Source: Equadaptatus sp045601305
GTDB lineage: Bacteria > Synergistota > Synergistia > Synergistales > Synergistaceae
Length of the DNA stretch: 14,406 bases
Direction: 5' to 3'
Assembly (NCBI GenBank): GCA_045601305.1
Contig: JAZRZG010000175.1
Location: forward strand, 1 to 14,406
Below, one piece after another: positions 1-7,582 of the stretch (the first letter of the stretch is position 1; every line of letters starts with the position of its first letter). The translations under genes were made by a program, and so were the position numbers. The notes under the pieces are model-generated. The model saw only the letters and a program-made list of their open reading frames with translations. It was not told the DNA's origin and ran no database searches.

Positions 1-534
1 ATACCGTTACCGAAGTGAGTCATGTCATTACTTGACAAAGCAGCCGGCTTGCCGCAAAAGTCGCTCTCGGCGCGTTTGATTGCGATATTTGTACAGCTTA
101 AGTCAGGCGAAAATCACAAACCTGTATGCCTCGCCAGGCAGCTCCGTGTTTATTGACAAAAGCTGCGGAGTGACTCTCCATTCCTTAACCGCGCTCTGTT
201 TTGCCTGCCTTGCAGCAAGGAAAGCAAAACAGAAAACGGTTGATTTAGGTTTTATTAACAACACCCTCCATATATAAATATGCGGACAGCCCCCTGATTT
301 TTGAAGGAAGAAACGGAAAGCCAAACAAATATCAAATGCAAAATTATCAGCCTGTGAAGATAAAATGAAAAACAAAACGCCGCAAGGTGTTGTCATTGCT
401 GAATAAATGTTGTTTTGGGCGGTAAATGGAAGTTAAGTGTTGTTTGAGGAATTAACTAAAGTTTTGCGGCATAGCAGCTTACAAAAGAGCAGTACATTTA
501 GAAGTACAGTTTTTATCTCTTCATAAGTTTTGTC
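1..534. other. Left intergenic region without a supported gene
   Basis: No coding sequence in these bases can be supported. The longest open frames (a + strand frame at 80-277 and a - strand frame at 103-396) overlap each other antisense, lack a Shine-Dalgarno sequence before their starts and show no recognisable family. They also cross a long hairpin at 195-233, which alone can explain both being open. The region becomes AT-rich toward 400-560, as expected ahead of a promoter. It may hold the 3' debris of a lost gene or a dispersed non-coding repeat, but nothing seen here decides that. Confidence 0.6.
195..233. repeat. Long near-perfect inverted repeat (hairpin)
   Basis: Two 18-base arms (195-212 and 216-233) are separated by a 3-base CAG loop. 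Sixteen of 18 positions pair; the two mismatches sit next to each other around the middle of the stem. The outer ten pairs (TCTGTTTTGC with GCAAAACAGA) and the inner five (CCTTG with CAAGG) are perfect. Neither strand has a T-run after the stem, so it does not look like an intrinsic terminator. It could be a REP-like or MITE-like dispersed palindrome or part of a structured RNA. Confidence 0.75.
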
Positions 535-562
535 TTGCGAAATCAGCGGTTTTTGGTATAAT
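535..562 (+). promoter_or_regulatory. Sigma-70-type promoter of tRNA-Gln and probably glmU
   Basis: A perfect -10 hexamer TATAAT lies at 557-562, with TTGCGA at 535-540 as the -35 (four of six matches to TTGACA) and a 16-base spacer. Transcription would begin near 569, about ten bases before the mature tRNA 5' end. No better promoter is seen between the tRNA and glmU, so this is the likely main promoter for the whole co-directional run. Confidence 0.75.
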
Positions 563-578
563 TACTTAATGTTTGCCT

Positions 579-655
579 TGGGGTATAGCCCAGGTAGGTT
601 AAGGCGGCGGACTTTGTCTCCGTTTACGATGGTTCGAATCCATCTACCCCAGCCA
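579..655 (+). tRNA. tRNA-Gln (anticodon TTG)
   Basis: A full cloverleaf can be drawn. The acceptor stem 579-585 pairs with 645-651 over seven pairs, starting with the U1:A72 pair typical of glutamine tRNA. The D arm has a three-pair stem (588-590 with 603-605) and G18G19 at 597-598. The anticodon stem 607-611 pairs with 619-623, the loop is 612-618 (CTTTGTC) and the anticodon TTG is at 614-616. The T arm is 628-644 with loop TTCGAAT, the discriminator is G652 and CCA is encoded at 653-655. The A14, U8 and G15:C48 positions are normal. The odd point is T at position 37 (617), directly 3' of the anticodon, where bacterial tRNAs almost always carry a purine. Glutamine identity is supported by U1:A72, G73 and UUG. 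Confidence 0.9.
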
Positions 656-681
656 AATTTTACTGAACGGGAGAATTTTTA

Positions 682-2097
682 ATGCAGCAGAATGGTCAGT
701 CTATCTGCGTTTTGATACTTGCGGCAGGTAAAGGTACGCGTATGCACAGCAGTACTCCCAAGGTTCTTCAGCAGATTATGGAAGAACCTATTATCAGTTA
801 TCCTCTCAATTCGGTAAAAGGCGCAGGTTTTGACAATTCTGACATCGCCGTAATGGTCGGTTTCGGAGGCGAGCAGGTAGAGAAGTACGTGCAGTCTGAA
901 TTTACGGACGTTAACGTTATATGGCAGAAAGAACAGCTCGGCACAGGTCACGCTGCAAAACTTGCCCAAAGCTGGTGGCAGAATTATGACAACGTTATGA
1001 TTCTGACCGGCGATACACCGCTTATCACAGCAGAGACTCTGACAGATTTTGCCGCTGAGCATATATCGTCCGGCTGTATGTGCAGTTTTCTCAGTTTTGA
1101 ACTTGACAATCCCATGGGATACGGCAGAGTTATCCGAAACGGCGGTTCAATCCGCATTGTTGAGGAGAAAGATGCGGACGCGCAGCAGAAGCAGTGCAGA
1201 GAAGTCAACAGCGGTATGTATATTTTCAGTACAAAAGCGCTTTCTGCCGTTATTGACAGAATTGGCTGCGAAAACCGTCAGAAGGAATATTATCTGCCGG
1301 ACGCGCTTTCGCTTATCGAAAGCGACGGCGGAAAGTTAAACGCCATTAAATCTGCGACTCCGCAGGATTTTCTCGGCATAAACGACCCCGTGCAGCTTGC
1401 GGAAGCCACTTTTGTTATGAGAGAGCGCATTGTCCGCGCGTGGATGCTTAAAGGTGTTCGCTGTGCTGATCCGAACAGCACTTGGATAGGTCCTAAGGTT
1501 GTGCTTGAAGAAGATATTTTTATTGCGCCTTTTGTGCAGCTCTATGGCACTACAAAAATAGGTTCGGGCACTTGCATTGGCAGTTTTTCGATACTCCGCA
1601 ATTCGTCAGTCGGGCGTAACACTGACATAACGGGCAACGTTCGCATGAACGACAGCAGCGCGGGTGACAACTGTAAAGTCGGTCCCTTCGTGTTTATGCG
1701 AAACAACGCGCATCTTGATGACCGTGCACTTGCGGGGCGCTATGTTGAACTTAAAAACAGCTGTGTCGGCGCAGGTTCCAAGGTGCCGCACCTTTCGTAC
1801 ATAGGCGATACTGAAATAGGAGAAAACACAAACATAGGCGCAGGAACAATTACCTGTAATTATGACGGTAAAATTAAAAGTACCACAAAAATAGGGTCAA
1901 ACTGCCTTGTAGGCAGCGACACTATGATTGTTGCCCCCGTAGTTATAGGCGATAAGGTTTCTACGGCGGCAGGTTCCGTTATTACTGAGGATATTCCTGA
2001 CGAAGCTCTCGGTGTCGGAAGAGCGCGTCAGAAAAATATTGCGGGCTGGAGAGCCCGTCTTGAAAAAGCGTGGGAATCAAAGGGAGGAAGCAAGTAA
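682..2097 (+). CDS. glmU: Bifunctional GlmU: glucosamine-1-phosphate N-acetyltransferase / UDP-GlcNAc pyrophosphorylase
   Basis: This 471-residue cytoplasmic enzyme makes UDP-N-acetylglucosamine for peptidoglycan by acetylating glucosamine-1-phosphate and then coupling it to UTP. The N-terminal uridylyltransferase domain (about 1-240) shows LAAGKGTRM at 13-21, QLGTGHA at 85-91 and GDTPLI at 110-115, whose D111 is the expected metal ligand. The C-terminal half is a left-handed beta-helix of hexapeptide repeats with R340, K358 and the catalytic-type H370 in PHLSYIGD, followed by NIGAGTITCNYDG at 384-396. Length is close to the usual 450-460. The ATG at 682 has GGGAG at 669-673. The gene begins 26 bases after the tRNA with no terminator between, so a joint transcript is likely. 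All key residues are present. Confidence 0.97.
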   Translation: MQQNGQSICVLILAAGKGTRMHSSTPKVLQQIMEEPIISYPLNSVKGAGFDNSDIAVMVGFGGEQVEKYVQSEFTDVNVIWQKEQLGTGHAAKLAQSWWQNYDNVMILTGDTPLITAETLTDFAAEHISSGCMCSFLSFELDNPMGYGRVIRNGGSIRIVEEKDADAQQKQCREVNSGMYIFSTKALSAVIDRIGCENRQKEYYLPDALSLIESDGGKLNAIKSATPQDFLGINDPVQLAEATFVMRERIVRAWMLKGVRCADPNSTWIGPKVVLEEDIFIAPFVQLYGTTKIGSGTCIGSFSILRNSSVGRNTDITGNVRMNDSSAGDNCKVGPFVFMRNNAHLDDRALAGRYVELKNSCVGAGSKVPHLSYIGDTEIGENTNIGAGTITCNYDGKIKSTTKIGSNCLVGSDTMIVAPVVIGDKVSTAAGSVITEDIPDEALGVGRARQKNIAGWRARLEKAWESKGGSK

Positions 2098-3068
2098 TGG
2101 CTGACGAAACAAGAGGTATCAAGGTATTCTCAGGGTCAGCGCACAAGTCGTTTACCGAAAGTGTGTGTAAAAATCTCGGAATACCTGTTTCAGAATCAAA
2201 ACTTTTTAGATTTTCCGATCAAGAGATTGGTGTCTGTGTAGATGAAAGCGTAAGAGGCACAGACGTTTATCTCGTACAGCCGACTTGCGAACCGGCAAAC
2301 GAACACATGATTGAGCTTTTTATAATGATCGATGCGCTCAAACGCGCGTCAGCCTACAGAATTAACGTTGTTATGCCTTATTACGGCTATGCGCGTCAGG
2401 ACAGAAAAACACGCGCCCGTGAGCCGATTACCGCAAAACTCATGGCTAACCTCATACAGGAAGCCGGTGCTGACAGAATAATTACGGCAGATCTCCATGC
2501 AGGTCAAATTCAGGGATTTTTTGATATTCCGGTAGATCACCTCACAGGAATTCCTCTCCTTGCTTCATATTTTACAGGCACGCTTAAAAAACAGGTAGAA
2601 GACGGCAACATTATAGTTGTTTCTCCGGATATAGGCGGAGTAGCCAGAGCAAGAAAATTTGCCACGCGTCTCGGACACAACACGGATCTTGCGATAGTTG
2701 ACAAACGCCGCTCGCACGAAATAGCCAATCTCTGCGAAGTTATGGACATCATCGGCGATGTCAAAGGCAAAACGGCGGTTCTTGTCGATGATATCATAGA
2801 TACTGCCGGCACAATGTGCAAAGCGGCAGAAGCACTGAAAGAAAGAGGCGCCACAGAAGTTTACGCATGTGCGACACACGGAGTTCTTTCGGGTCCCGCG
2901 ATTGACCGCATTAAAGAGTCAGTCCTCAAAGAACTCATCATCACAGATACAATTCCTCTGCCGGATGAAAAGAAAATTGACAAAATTGAAGTTCTTTCAA
3001 TCGCGCCGCTCTTTGCGGAGGTAATCCGCAGAGCGCATGCAGACGAATCTGTAAGCATCTTGTTTTAA
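2097..3068 (+). CDS. prs: Ribose-phosphate pyrophosphokinase (PRPP synthetase, class I)
   Basis: Makes phosphoribosyl pyrophosphate from ribose-5-phosphate and ATP for purine, pyrimidine, histidine and NAD synthesis. The 323-residue protein carries YYGYARQDRK near residues 98-107, the metal-binding DLHAGQ at 132-137, the SPDIGG loop, and the PRPP-binding loop VDDIIDTAGT at 230-239. Size fits the roughly 315-residue family. The open frame extends upstream to a GTG at 2070, but ATG 2097 is preferred: it follows AGGGAGG at 2081-2087 and gives the expected N-terminus. Its first base is the last base of the glmU stop (TAATG), which implies translational coupling. GlmU and Prs both feed nucleotide-linked metabolism and are commonly neighbours in bacteria. 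Confidence 0.96.
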   Translation: MADETRGIKVFSGSAHKSFTESVCKNLGIPVSESKLFRFSDQEIGVCVDESVRGTDVYLVQPTCEPANEHMIELFIMIDALKRASAYRINVVMPYYGYARQDRKTRAREPITAKLMANLIQEAGADRIITADLHAGQIQGFFDIPVDHLTGIPLLASYFTGTLKKQVEDGNIIVVSPDIGGVARARKFATRLGHNTDLAIVDKRRSHEIANLCEVMDIIGDVKGKTAVLVDDIIDTAGTMCKAAEALKERGATEVYACATHGVLSGPAIDRIKESVLKELIITDTIPLPDEKKIDKIEVLSIAPLFAEVIRRAHADESVSILF

Positions 3069-3074
3069 TAAATA

Positions 3075-3091
3075 AGCAGTTTCTGACTGCT
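3075..3091 (+). other. Small hairpin between prs and rplY
   Basis: AGCAGT (3075-3080) and ACTGCT (3086-3091) form a perfect six-pair stem with a five-base loop, seven bases after the prs stop. No T-run follows, so it is more likely an mRNA 3' stabiliser or processing element than a terminator. Confidence 0.35.
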
Positions 3092-3096
3092 GAAAA

Positions 3097-3105
3097 TGCT
3101 AAAAT
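3097..3105 (+). promoter_or_regulatory. Possible extended -10 promoter for rplY
   Basis: TGCTAAAAT fits an extended -10 element (TGN plus TAAAAT) and would start RNA near 3112, giving a short leader before the rplY ribosome binding site. No good -35 lies 16-18 bases upstream. The prs-rplY gap is the largest in the run (71 bases), which leaves room for an internal promoter, but this call is weak. Confidence 0.25.
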
Positions 3106-3139
3106 TCAAGCAATAAATAAATTATTGGAGGGAACCATA

Positions 3140-3799
3140 ATGGCAAAAAGACTCACAAACCAGAAATTTGATTTCACAAAAAGAACTGCGACAGGCAAAG
3201 GCGTATGCAGAAAAATCCGTGCAAAGAACGCGCTTCCGGTAGTTCTTTACGGTCCGGATTTCAAAGAAGGTCTTGCCGGAACCGTTGACGCGAAGGCAAT
3301 TTCACTCGTAGCAAACAGCCCGTTCCATGAAACAACGGTTGTTACACTCAATATGGAAGACGGAAAATCCTATCAGGCGCTTCTCAGAGATATCCAGCGT
3401 CACCCGCTTACACAGCAGGTTCGCCATATCGACCTCTATGAAGTCATAGCCGGACACAAAATTAAAGTTGAAATTCCTGTCTATACAACGAACAAAGAAA
3501 TCTGCAAAGGTCTCAAAGAAGGCGGCGTTCTTGAAACAGCCGCGCGTCAGGTTGAAATTGAAGTTGAACCTTCGAATATTCCTGAAGACGTGGTTATTGA
3601 CCTTGCGGAACTTGAACTCGGTGCAGAAGTTTTTGTCAAAGATCTGCCTGCAATTGAAGGTGTTACCTACGTCACCGACGCAGAGCAGCTTCTTTTCCAT
3701 ATAATTGCTCCGAAATCATCAATAGCAGATGAAGAAACAGCTGAAGATGAGAACAAAGAAGTAGAAGTAGTGGCAAAGGGCAAGAAAGAAGAGGAATAG
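3140..3799 (+). CDS. rplY: Large-subunit ribosomal protein bL25 (CTC/TL5 long form)
   Basis: Binds 5S rRNA in the large ribosomal subunit; the two-domain form is also called general stress protein CTC. The 219-residue protein has the L25 domain at about 1-95 (RKIRAKNALPVVLYG, then LLRDIQRHPLTQQVRHIDLYEV) and a second beta domain to about residue 185 (KVEIPVY, KGLKEGGVLE, VEIEVEPSNIPEDVVID). It ends in a strongly acidic and lysine-rich tail with no predictable fold. A TTG at 3125 would extend it, but ATG 3140 has GGAGG at 3128-3132 at ideal spacing and begins with the usual MAKR-type sequence. It lies between prs and pth, a common bacterial arrangement. Confidence 0.95.
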   Translation: MAKRLTNQKFDFTKRTATGKGVCRKIRAKNALPVVLYGPDFKEGLAGTVDAKAISLVANSPFHETTVVTLNMEDGKSYQALLRDIQRHPLTQQVRHIDLYEVIAGHKIKVEIPVYTTNKEICKGLKEGGVLETAARQVEIEVEPSNIPEDVVIDLAELELGAEVFVKDLPAIEGVTYVTDAEQLLFHIIAPKSSIADEETAEDENKEVEVVAKGKKEEE

Positions 3800-3817
3800 T
3801 CCTTTAATTTCAGGACT
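3798..3817 (+). promoter_or_regulatory. Hairpin joining the rplY stop to the pth ribosome binding site
   Basis: AGTCCT (3798-3803) and AGGACT (3812-3817) form a six-pair stem with an eight-base loop. The 5' arm begins inside the rplY TAG stop (3797-3799). The 3' arm contains AGGA at 3812-3815, the only Shine-Dalgarno candidate for pth. Four T residues follow (3817-3820), so a weak terminator reading is also possible. Confidence 0.45.
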
Positions 3818-3826
3818 TTTGCAAAT

Positions 3827-4426
3827 ATGAAACTCATCGTCGGTTTGGGTAACCCCGGGGTTGAGTATGCGTGGACGCGGCATAATTCCGGGTGGCTGAT
3901 GCTCGATGGATTTGTGTCGCGCCTTTCACTTTCTGCCCCGCAAAATAAATTCCGCGGAGATTTCTGGGGACCTGTATTGCATAACGGGGAAAAAATTTCC
4001 CTGCTTAAGCCGCACACGTACATGAATCTCAGCGGCTTGTCAGTGCTTGAGGCTGTAAATTACCAGAATATAGAGCCGCAGAACGTGTTGGTTATATTTG
4101 ACGATGCTTCAATTCCGTTCGGCAAACTCCGTATGAGAGAAAAGGGCAGTGCCGGAGGACAGAACGGAATGAAATCAATAATAGCCGCGCTCGGCACTCT
4201 TGAAATACCGCGCTTGCGCGTTGGAATAGGAATGCCGAAAAACGGCGGTGACATGGCAGAGTGGGTGCTTGGCGCAATTCCCAAAAAGCACAGGGAAATA
4301 TGGGATAAACTTACCGACGCGGCATGGGAAGCGGCAGAACTTTGGATTAACGGCGATATTCAGAATGCCATGAACAAAATTAACGGTATTTCATTTGAAA
4401 CAGAGCCGGCTGTAAAAGAAAATTAA
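3827..4426 (+). CDS. pth: Peptidyl-tRNA hydrolase
   Basis: Recycles peptidyl-tRNAs released from stalled ribosomes by cutting the ester bond between peptide and tRNA. The 199-residue protein shows the family start MKLIVGLGNPG with N9, the catalytic-type H19 in TRHNSGW, KPHTYMNLSG, D92/D93 in the VIFDD segment, and GSAGGQNGMKS at 107-117 with N113. At residue 112 it has Gln where the enteric enzyme has His (GGHNG); other key residues are kept, so activity is expected. Length is normal. Start ATG 3827 matches the family N-terminus. The gene follows rplY by 27 bases and its ribosome binding site appears to sit in a hairpin. It ends three bases before mfd. Confidence 0.96.
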   Translation: MKLIVGLGNPGVEYAWTRHNSGWLMLDGFVSRLSLSAPQNKFRGDFWGPVLHNGEKISLLKPHTYMNLSGLSVLEAVNYQNIEPQNVLVIFDDASIPFGKLRMREKGSAGGQNGMKSIIAALGTLEIPRLRVGIGMPKNGGDMAEWVLGAIPKKHREIWDKLTDAAWEAAELWINGDIQNAMNKINGISFETEPAVKEN

Positions 4427-4429
4427 CGA

Positions 4430-7400
4430 ATGGCAAAATGTTCTAAGTTAAATTCTTCAAAAATATTTTCAGTATCTGAAAAACTGTGGAAATGCAGTGC
4501 TGCAGTACACCTTCCGTCAGAAGGAACGCTCCGCAGCTATATATGCAGAGACGCTCAGTCGCCTCTGCTTGTGTTGTTGCCCGATACGCGCAGGGCGCGC
4601 GATTTTGTGTGCGATGCAAAAGAGCAGCATATTTTCAGCGCGCCTGAACTTCTGCCTGAGTTTACGTTCAGTTCGGACAGCGTTCTGAACAACGCAGCCA
4701 ACGCAAAACGCGGTGCAATAATCTCACGTTTCAAAAGCGGGACAGCAGACGTGCTTGTTTCAACACCTTCAGCTCTCACAGCGCCCTTTGTACTTGGCGG
4801 CGACATTTTTGAGCTTAACTGCGGCGCTGTTGTTGACAGACAGCAGCTCGTTTTGTGGCTTGAAGGAAAAGGTTATGAACGAAGCAGCCTTGTCTGGTCG
4901 CCGGGACAATTTGCAGTACGCGGCAGTATTATAGACGTATTCAGTCCGTCTGCCGCATATCCGCTCAGAATAGAATTTTTTGACGACGAAATTGAAAGTA
5001 TGCGCTATTTCGTCTCTGACACACAGAAAAGTCTTCAAAAAGTATTATCTGCATTTTTACAGGGACTTAACGGAAGCGCAGAGGCAAAAGCTGAAGAAAT
5101 GTTTCCGATGAATATGCACGTAATATATTTTGACCCTGCTTCGCTTGACTCGTCAGCAGAAAACGGTGAATGGCTGCGAAACAATACAGGCGCTGACACC
5201 GGCATTGACGTTTCGGAATGGCCGTTGTGGCAGGAGATGCGCGGCAAACTTTCAAAATATCCGCAGCTTCGTGTTGTCCGTGACATTGACAAAGCTGACT
5301 TTTCTCTTGAGGTGGCGCCGTTTCCGTATTTCAGAGGAAGAACAAAAGAACTTAACCATTACTGCACTGAGCTTGCAGACAATGGATTTACACTGACCGT
5401 ATTTTCAGAAATAGAGGCAAATACAGCTTGGGCAGAAAAATGCGGTTATCAGATACAGAAAGGACTCCTGTCCGGCGGTTTTATCGACCGCGCCGAGAAA
5501 CGCGTTGTCATAACAGACCTTGAACTTTCAGGACTTACGCTCCATACACAGGGAGTTGAAAAACGCGCGCCCAAAGACTGGAGTGAAACGTTATTCAAAG
5601 GGCAGTGGGTGACACATGAAGATTACGGACTTGCGCGTTACGCAGGGCCTCAGCCGGTTGAAACTTCTTTCGGTGAGCAGGAATATCTTGTTTTGAATTT
5701 TGCCGCAGAGCAAAAACTTATGGTACCGCTGATGCAGTTTTATAAAATATCACCCTATGTACCATTTCCCGGCGAAGAACCGACAGCAGACAATTTAAAG
5801 GGAACCCGCTGGAAAAAATCTGCCGAAAAAGCGCGTGAAGCAGCCGCCGAAGCAGCCAGGGCGCTTGCTGAAATTTACGCAAAGCGTGAACTCAGCGGAG
5901 GCTTTGCATTTGAAACTCACAGAGATTTAATGAAAGAGCTGGAGGACGGCTTCGGCTATACTGAAACAGCCGACCAGCTGAAAGCGATAAATGACGTTAT
6001 AAGCGACATGGAGTCTGACGTTCCAATGGACAGACTTTTGGTAGGAGATGTCGGCTTCGGAAAAACAGAAATAGCGCTTCGTGCCGCCGGCGAGGCTGTT
6101 TTTTGCGGCAAACAGACCGCTGTGCTTGTCCCTACAACGCTGCTTGCCAATCAGCATTATCAGACTTTTGCCGCGCGTTTCGCACCTCTTCCGGTACGCG
6201 TTGAGGTACTTTCGCGTTTTGTTTCTTCAAAACAGCAGGAAAAAATTCTGCAAGACCTTTCAGAAGGAAAGATTGACATCATAATCGGCACACATCGGCT
6301 TTTAAGCAACGACGTGTCATTTAAAAATTTAGGACTTGTAGTCGTTGACGAGGAACACCGTTTTGGTGTCATGCACAAAGAAAAACTGAAAAAACTTACG
6401 CCCGGGGTGGACGTGCTTATGCTTTCCGCAACCCCTATTCCGCGTTCTCTTTCAATGTCGCTCAGCGGTTTGCGCGATATGTCTCTGCTTGAAACACCGC
6501 CGCAGAAACGTCTTCCTGTTATCACCGTTGTCAGGAGATGGTCTGAGGAACTGCTTAAAAATGCGGTTTTCCGCGAAAAAAATCGCGGCGGACAGATATT
6601 TTTCATTCATAACAGAATAAATGACATTATGGAACGCGCGGTTATGCTTAAACGGCTTTTCCCGAAGCTGAACATTGCCGTTGCGCACAGCAAAACCTCT
6701 GAAGCAGAACTTGAAAAAATTATGTGTCAGTTTACCGACGGAGAAATTGATATTCTGCTCTGCACAACTATAGTCGAAAGCGGACTTGACATACCGTCGG
6801 CAAACACGCTGATAGTAGATGATTCTCATGAGCTTGGAATAGCTCAGCTGTATCAGCTGCGCGGCAGGGTAGGGCGCAGAGAAGAGCAGGCATACGCGTT
6901 TTTTTTCTATCCTGAAAATGTTAAACTTTCACGTGAAGCAGAGGAACGCCTTGATGCAATAGCCGAACTTGACGAGCTCGGAGCGGGATACAGACTTGCG
7001 CAGACAGACCTTCAGCTTCGCGGCGGAGGAGATTTAATCGGCACGGCGCAGCACGGTCACGGAGGAAAGGTAGGCTACCATAAATACTGCGATCTGCTCT
7101 CTGAAGAAATTGCAAAACTGAAAGGCGAAGAAAAACATTATGCAGATGTTCAGATTGCTTTTCCGCTGAGCATACCCGCGCAGTACATTTCAGAGGAAAA
7201 CTTAAGAGTTGCGCTGTACAGACGTTTGCTGAAACTCGCTTCGCTTGACGAAGAAATTGATTTGCGAAACGAAATAAAAGACCGTTTCGGCACGCTTCCG
7301 GCAAGCGCCGACATGCTGCTTAAATTAAATGCCGTAAGAGCCGAACTGGCGCTGCGCGGCATTACAAAAATTGAAATTGACAATGAAAAATGCATTTTAT

Positions 7401-7582
7401 ACGGTAATACCGTAAAAATAAAATCTGAACTGCGACTTCCCGCAGGCTGGTTTCCGAAAGCAGACGGTTCTGTGTACGGACATGGGGGATACCGCGGCAT
7501 AAATGAACTGTATTCTGCAATAAATGAAACAAAAAGCGTTAAATCTGCTAAAATAACGGCAGGAGGCACAGAACATGAGTGA
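4430..7582 (+). CDS. mfd: Transcription-repair coupling factor Mfd
   Basis: Displaces RNA polymerase stalled at DNA lesions and recruits UvrA. The 1050-residue protein has a UvrB-like N-terminal part with FAVRGSIIDVF and RIEFFDDEIES. The RNA-polymerase interaction domain runs from about W393 (WVTHEDYG) to LMVPLMQF at 430-437. The RecG-like translocase has Walker A GDVGFGKT (539-546), DEEH (640-643), SATPIPRS (666-673) and LRGRVGR (810-816). A TRG-like motif with RGGGDLIG and the C-terminal Mfd domain follow. It is about 100 residues shorter than the usual 1150, and the loss lies before the RNA-polymerase domain because W393 corresponds to about residue 480 of the E. coli protein. Start ATG 4430 lies three bases after pth and has no clear Shine-Dalgarno sequence, suggesting coupling. 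Confidence 0.96.
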   Translation: MAKCSKLNSSKIFSVSEKLWKCSAAVHLPSEGTLRSYICRDAQSPLLVLLPDTRRARDFVCDAKEQHIFSAPELLPEFTFSSDSVLNNAANAKRGAIISRFKSGTADVLVSTPSALTAPFVLGGDIFELNCGAVVDRQQLVLWLEGKGYERSSLVWSPGQFAVRGSIIDVFSPSAAYPLRIEFFDDEIESMRYFVSDTQKSLQKVLSAFLQGLNGSAEAKAEEMFPMNMHVIYFDPASLDSSAENGEWLRNNTGADTGIDVSEWPLWQEMRGKLSKYPQLRVVRDIDKADFSLEVAPFPYFRGRTKELNHYCTELADNGFTLTVFSEIEANTAWAEKCGYQIQKGLLSGGFIDRAEKRVVITDLELSGLTLHTQGVEKRAPKDWSETLFKGQWVTHEDYGLARYAGPQPVETSFGEQEYLVLNFAAEQKLMVPLMQFYKISPYVPFPGEEPTADNLKGTRWKKSAEKAREAAAEAARALAEIYAKRELSGGFAFETHRDLMKELEDGFGYTETADQLKAINDVISDMESDVPMDRLLVGDVGFGKTEIALRAAGEAVFCGKQTAVLVPTTLLANQHYQTFAARFAPLPVRVEVLSRFVSSKQQEKILQDLSEGKIDIIIGTHRLLSNDVSFKNLGLVVVDEEHRFGVMHKEKLKKLTPGVDVLMLSATPIPRSLSMSLSGLRDMSLLETPPQKRLPVITVVRRWSEELLKNAVFREKNRGGQIFFIHNRINDIMERAVMLKRLFPKLNIAVAHSKTSEAELEKIMCQFTDGEIDILLCTTIVESGLDIPSANTLIVDDSHELGIAQLYQLRGRVGRREEQAYAFFFYPENVKLSREAEERLDAIAELDELGAGYRLAQTDLQLRGGGDLIGTAQHGHGGKVGYHKYCDLLSEEIAKLKGEEKHYADVQIAFPLSIPAQYISEENLRVALYRRLLKLASLDEEIDLRNEIKDRFGTLPASADMLLKLNAVRAELALRGITKIEIDNEKCILYGNTVKIKSELRLPAGWFPKADGSVYGHGGYRGINELYSAINETKSVKSAKITAGGTEHE

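Noticed and set aside
103..396. 97-residue - strand open frame in the left flank
   Set aside because: No ribosome binding site, no recognised family, opposite to another open frame, and it runs through a hairpin that explains the lack of stops.
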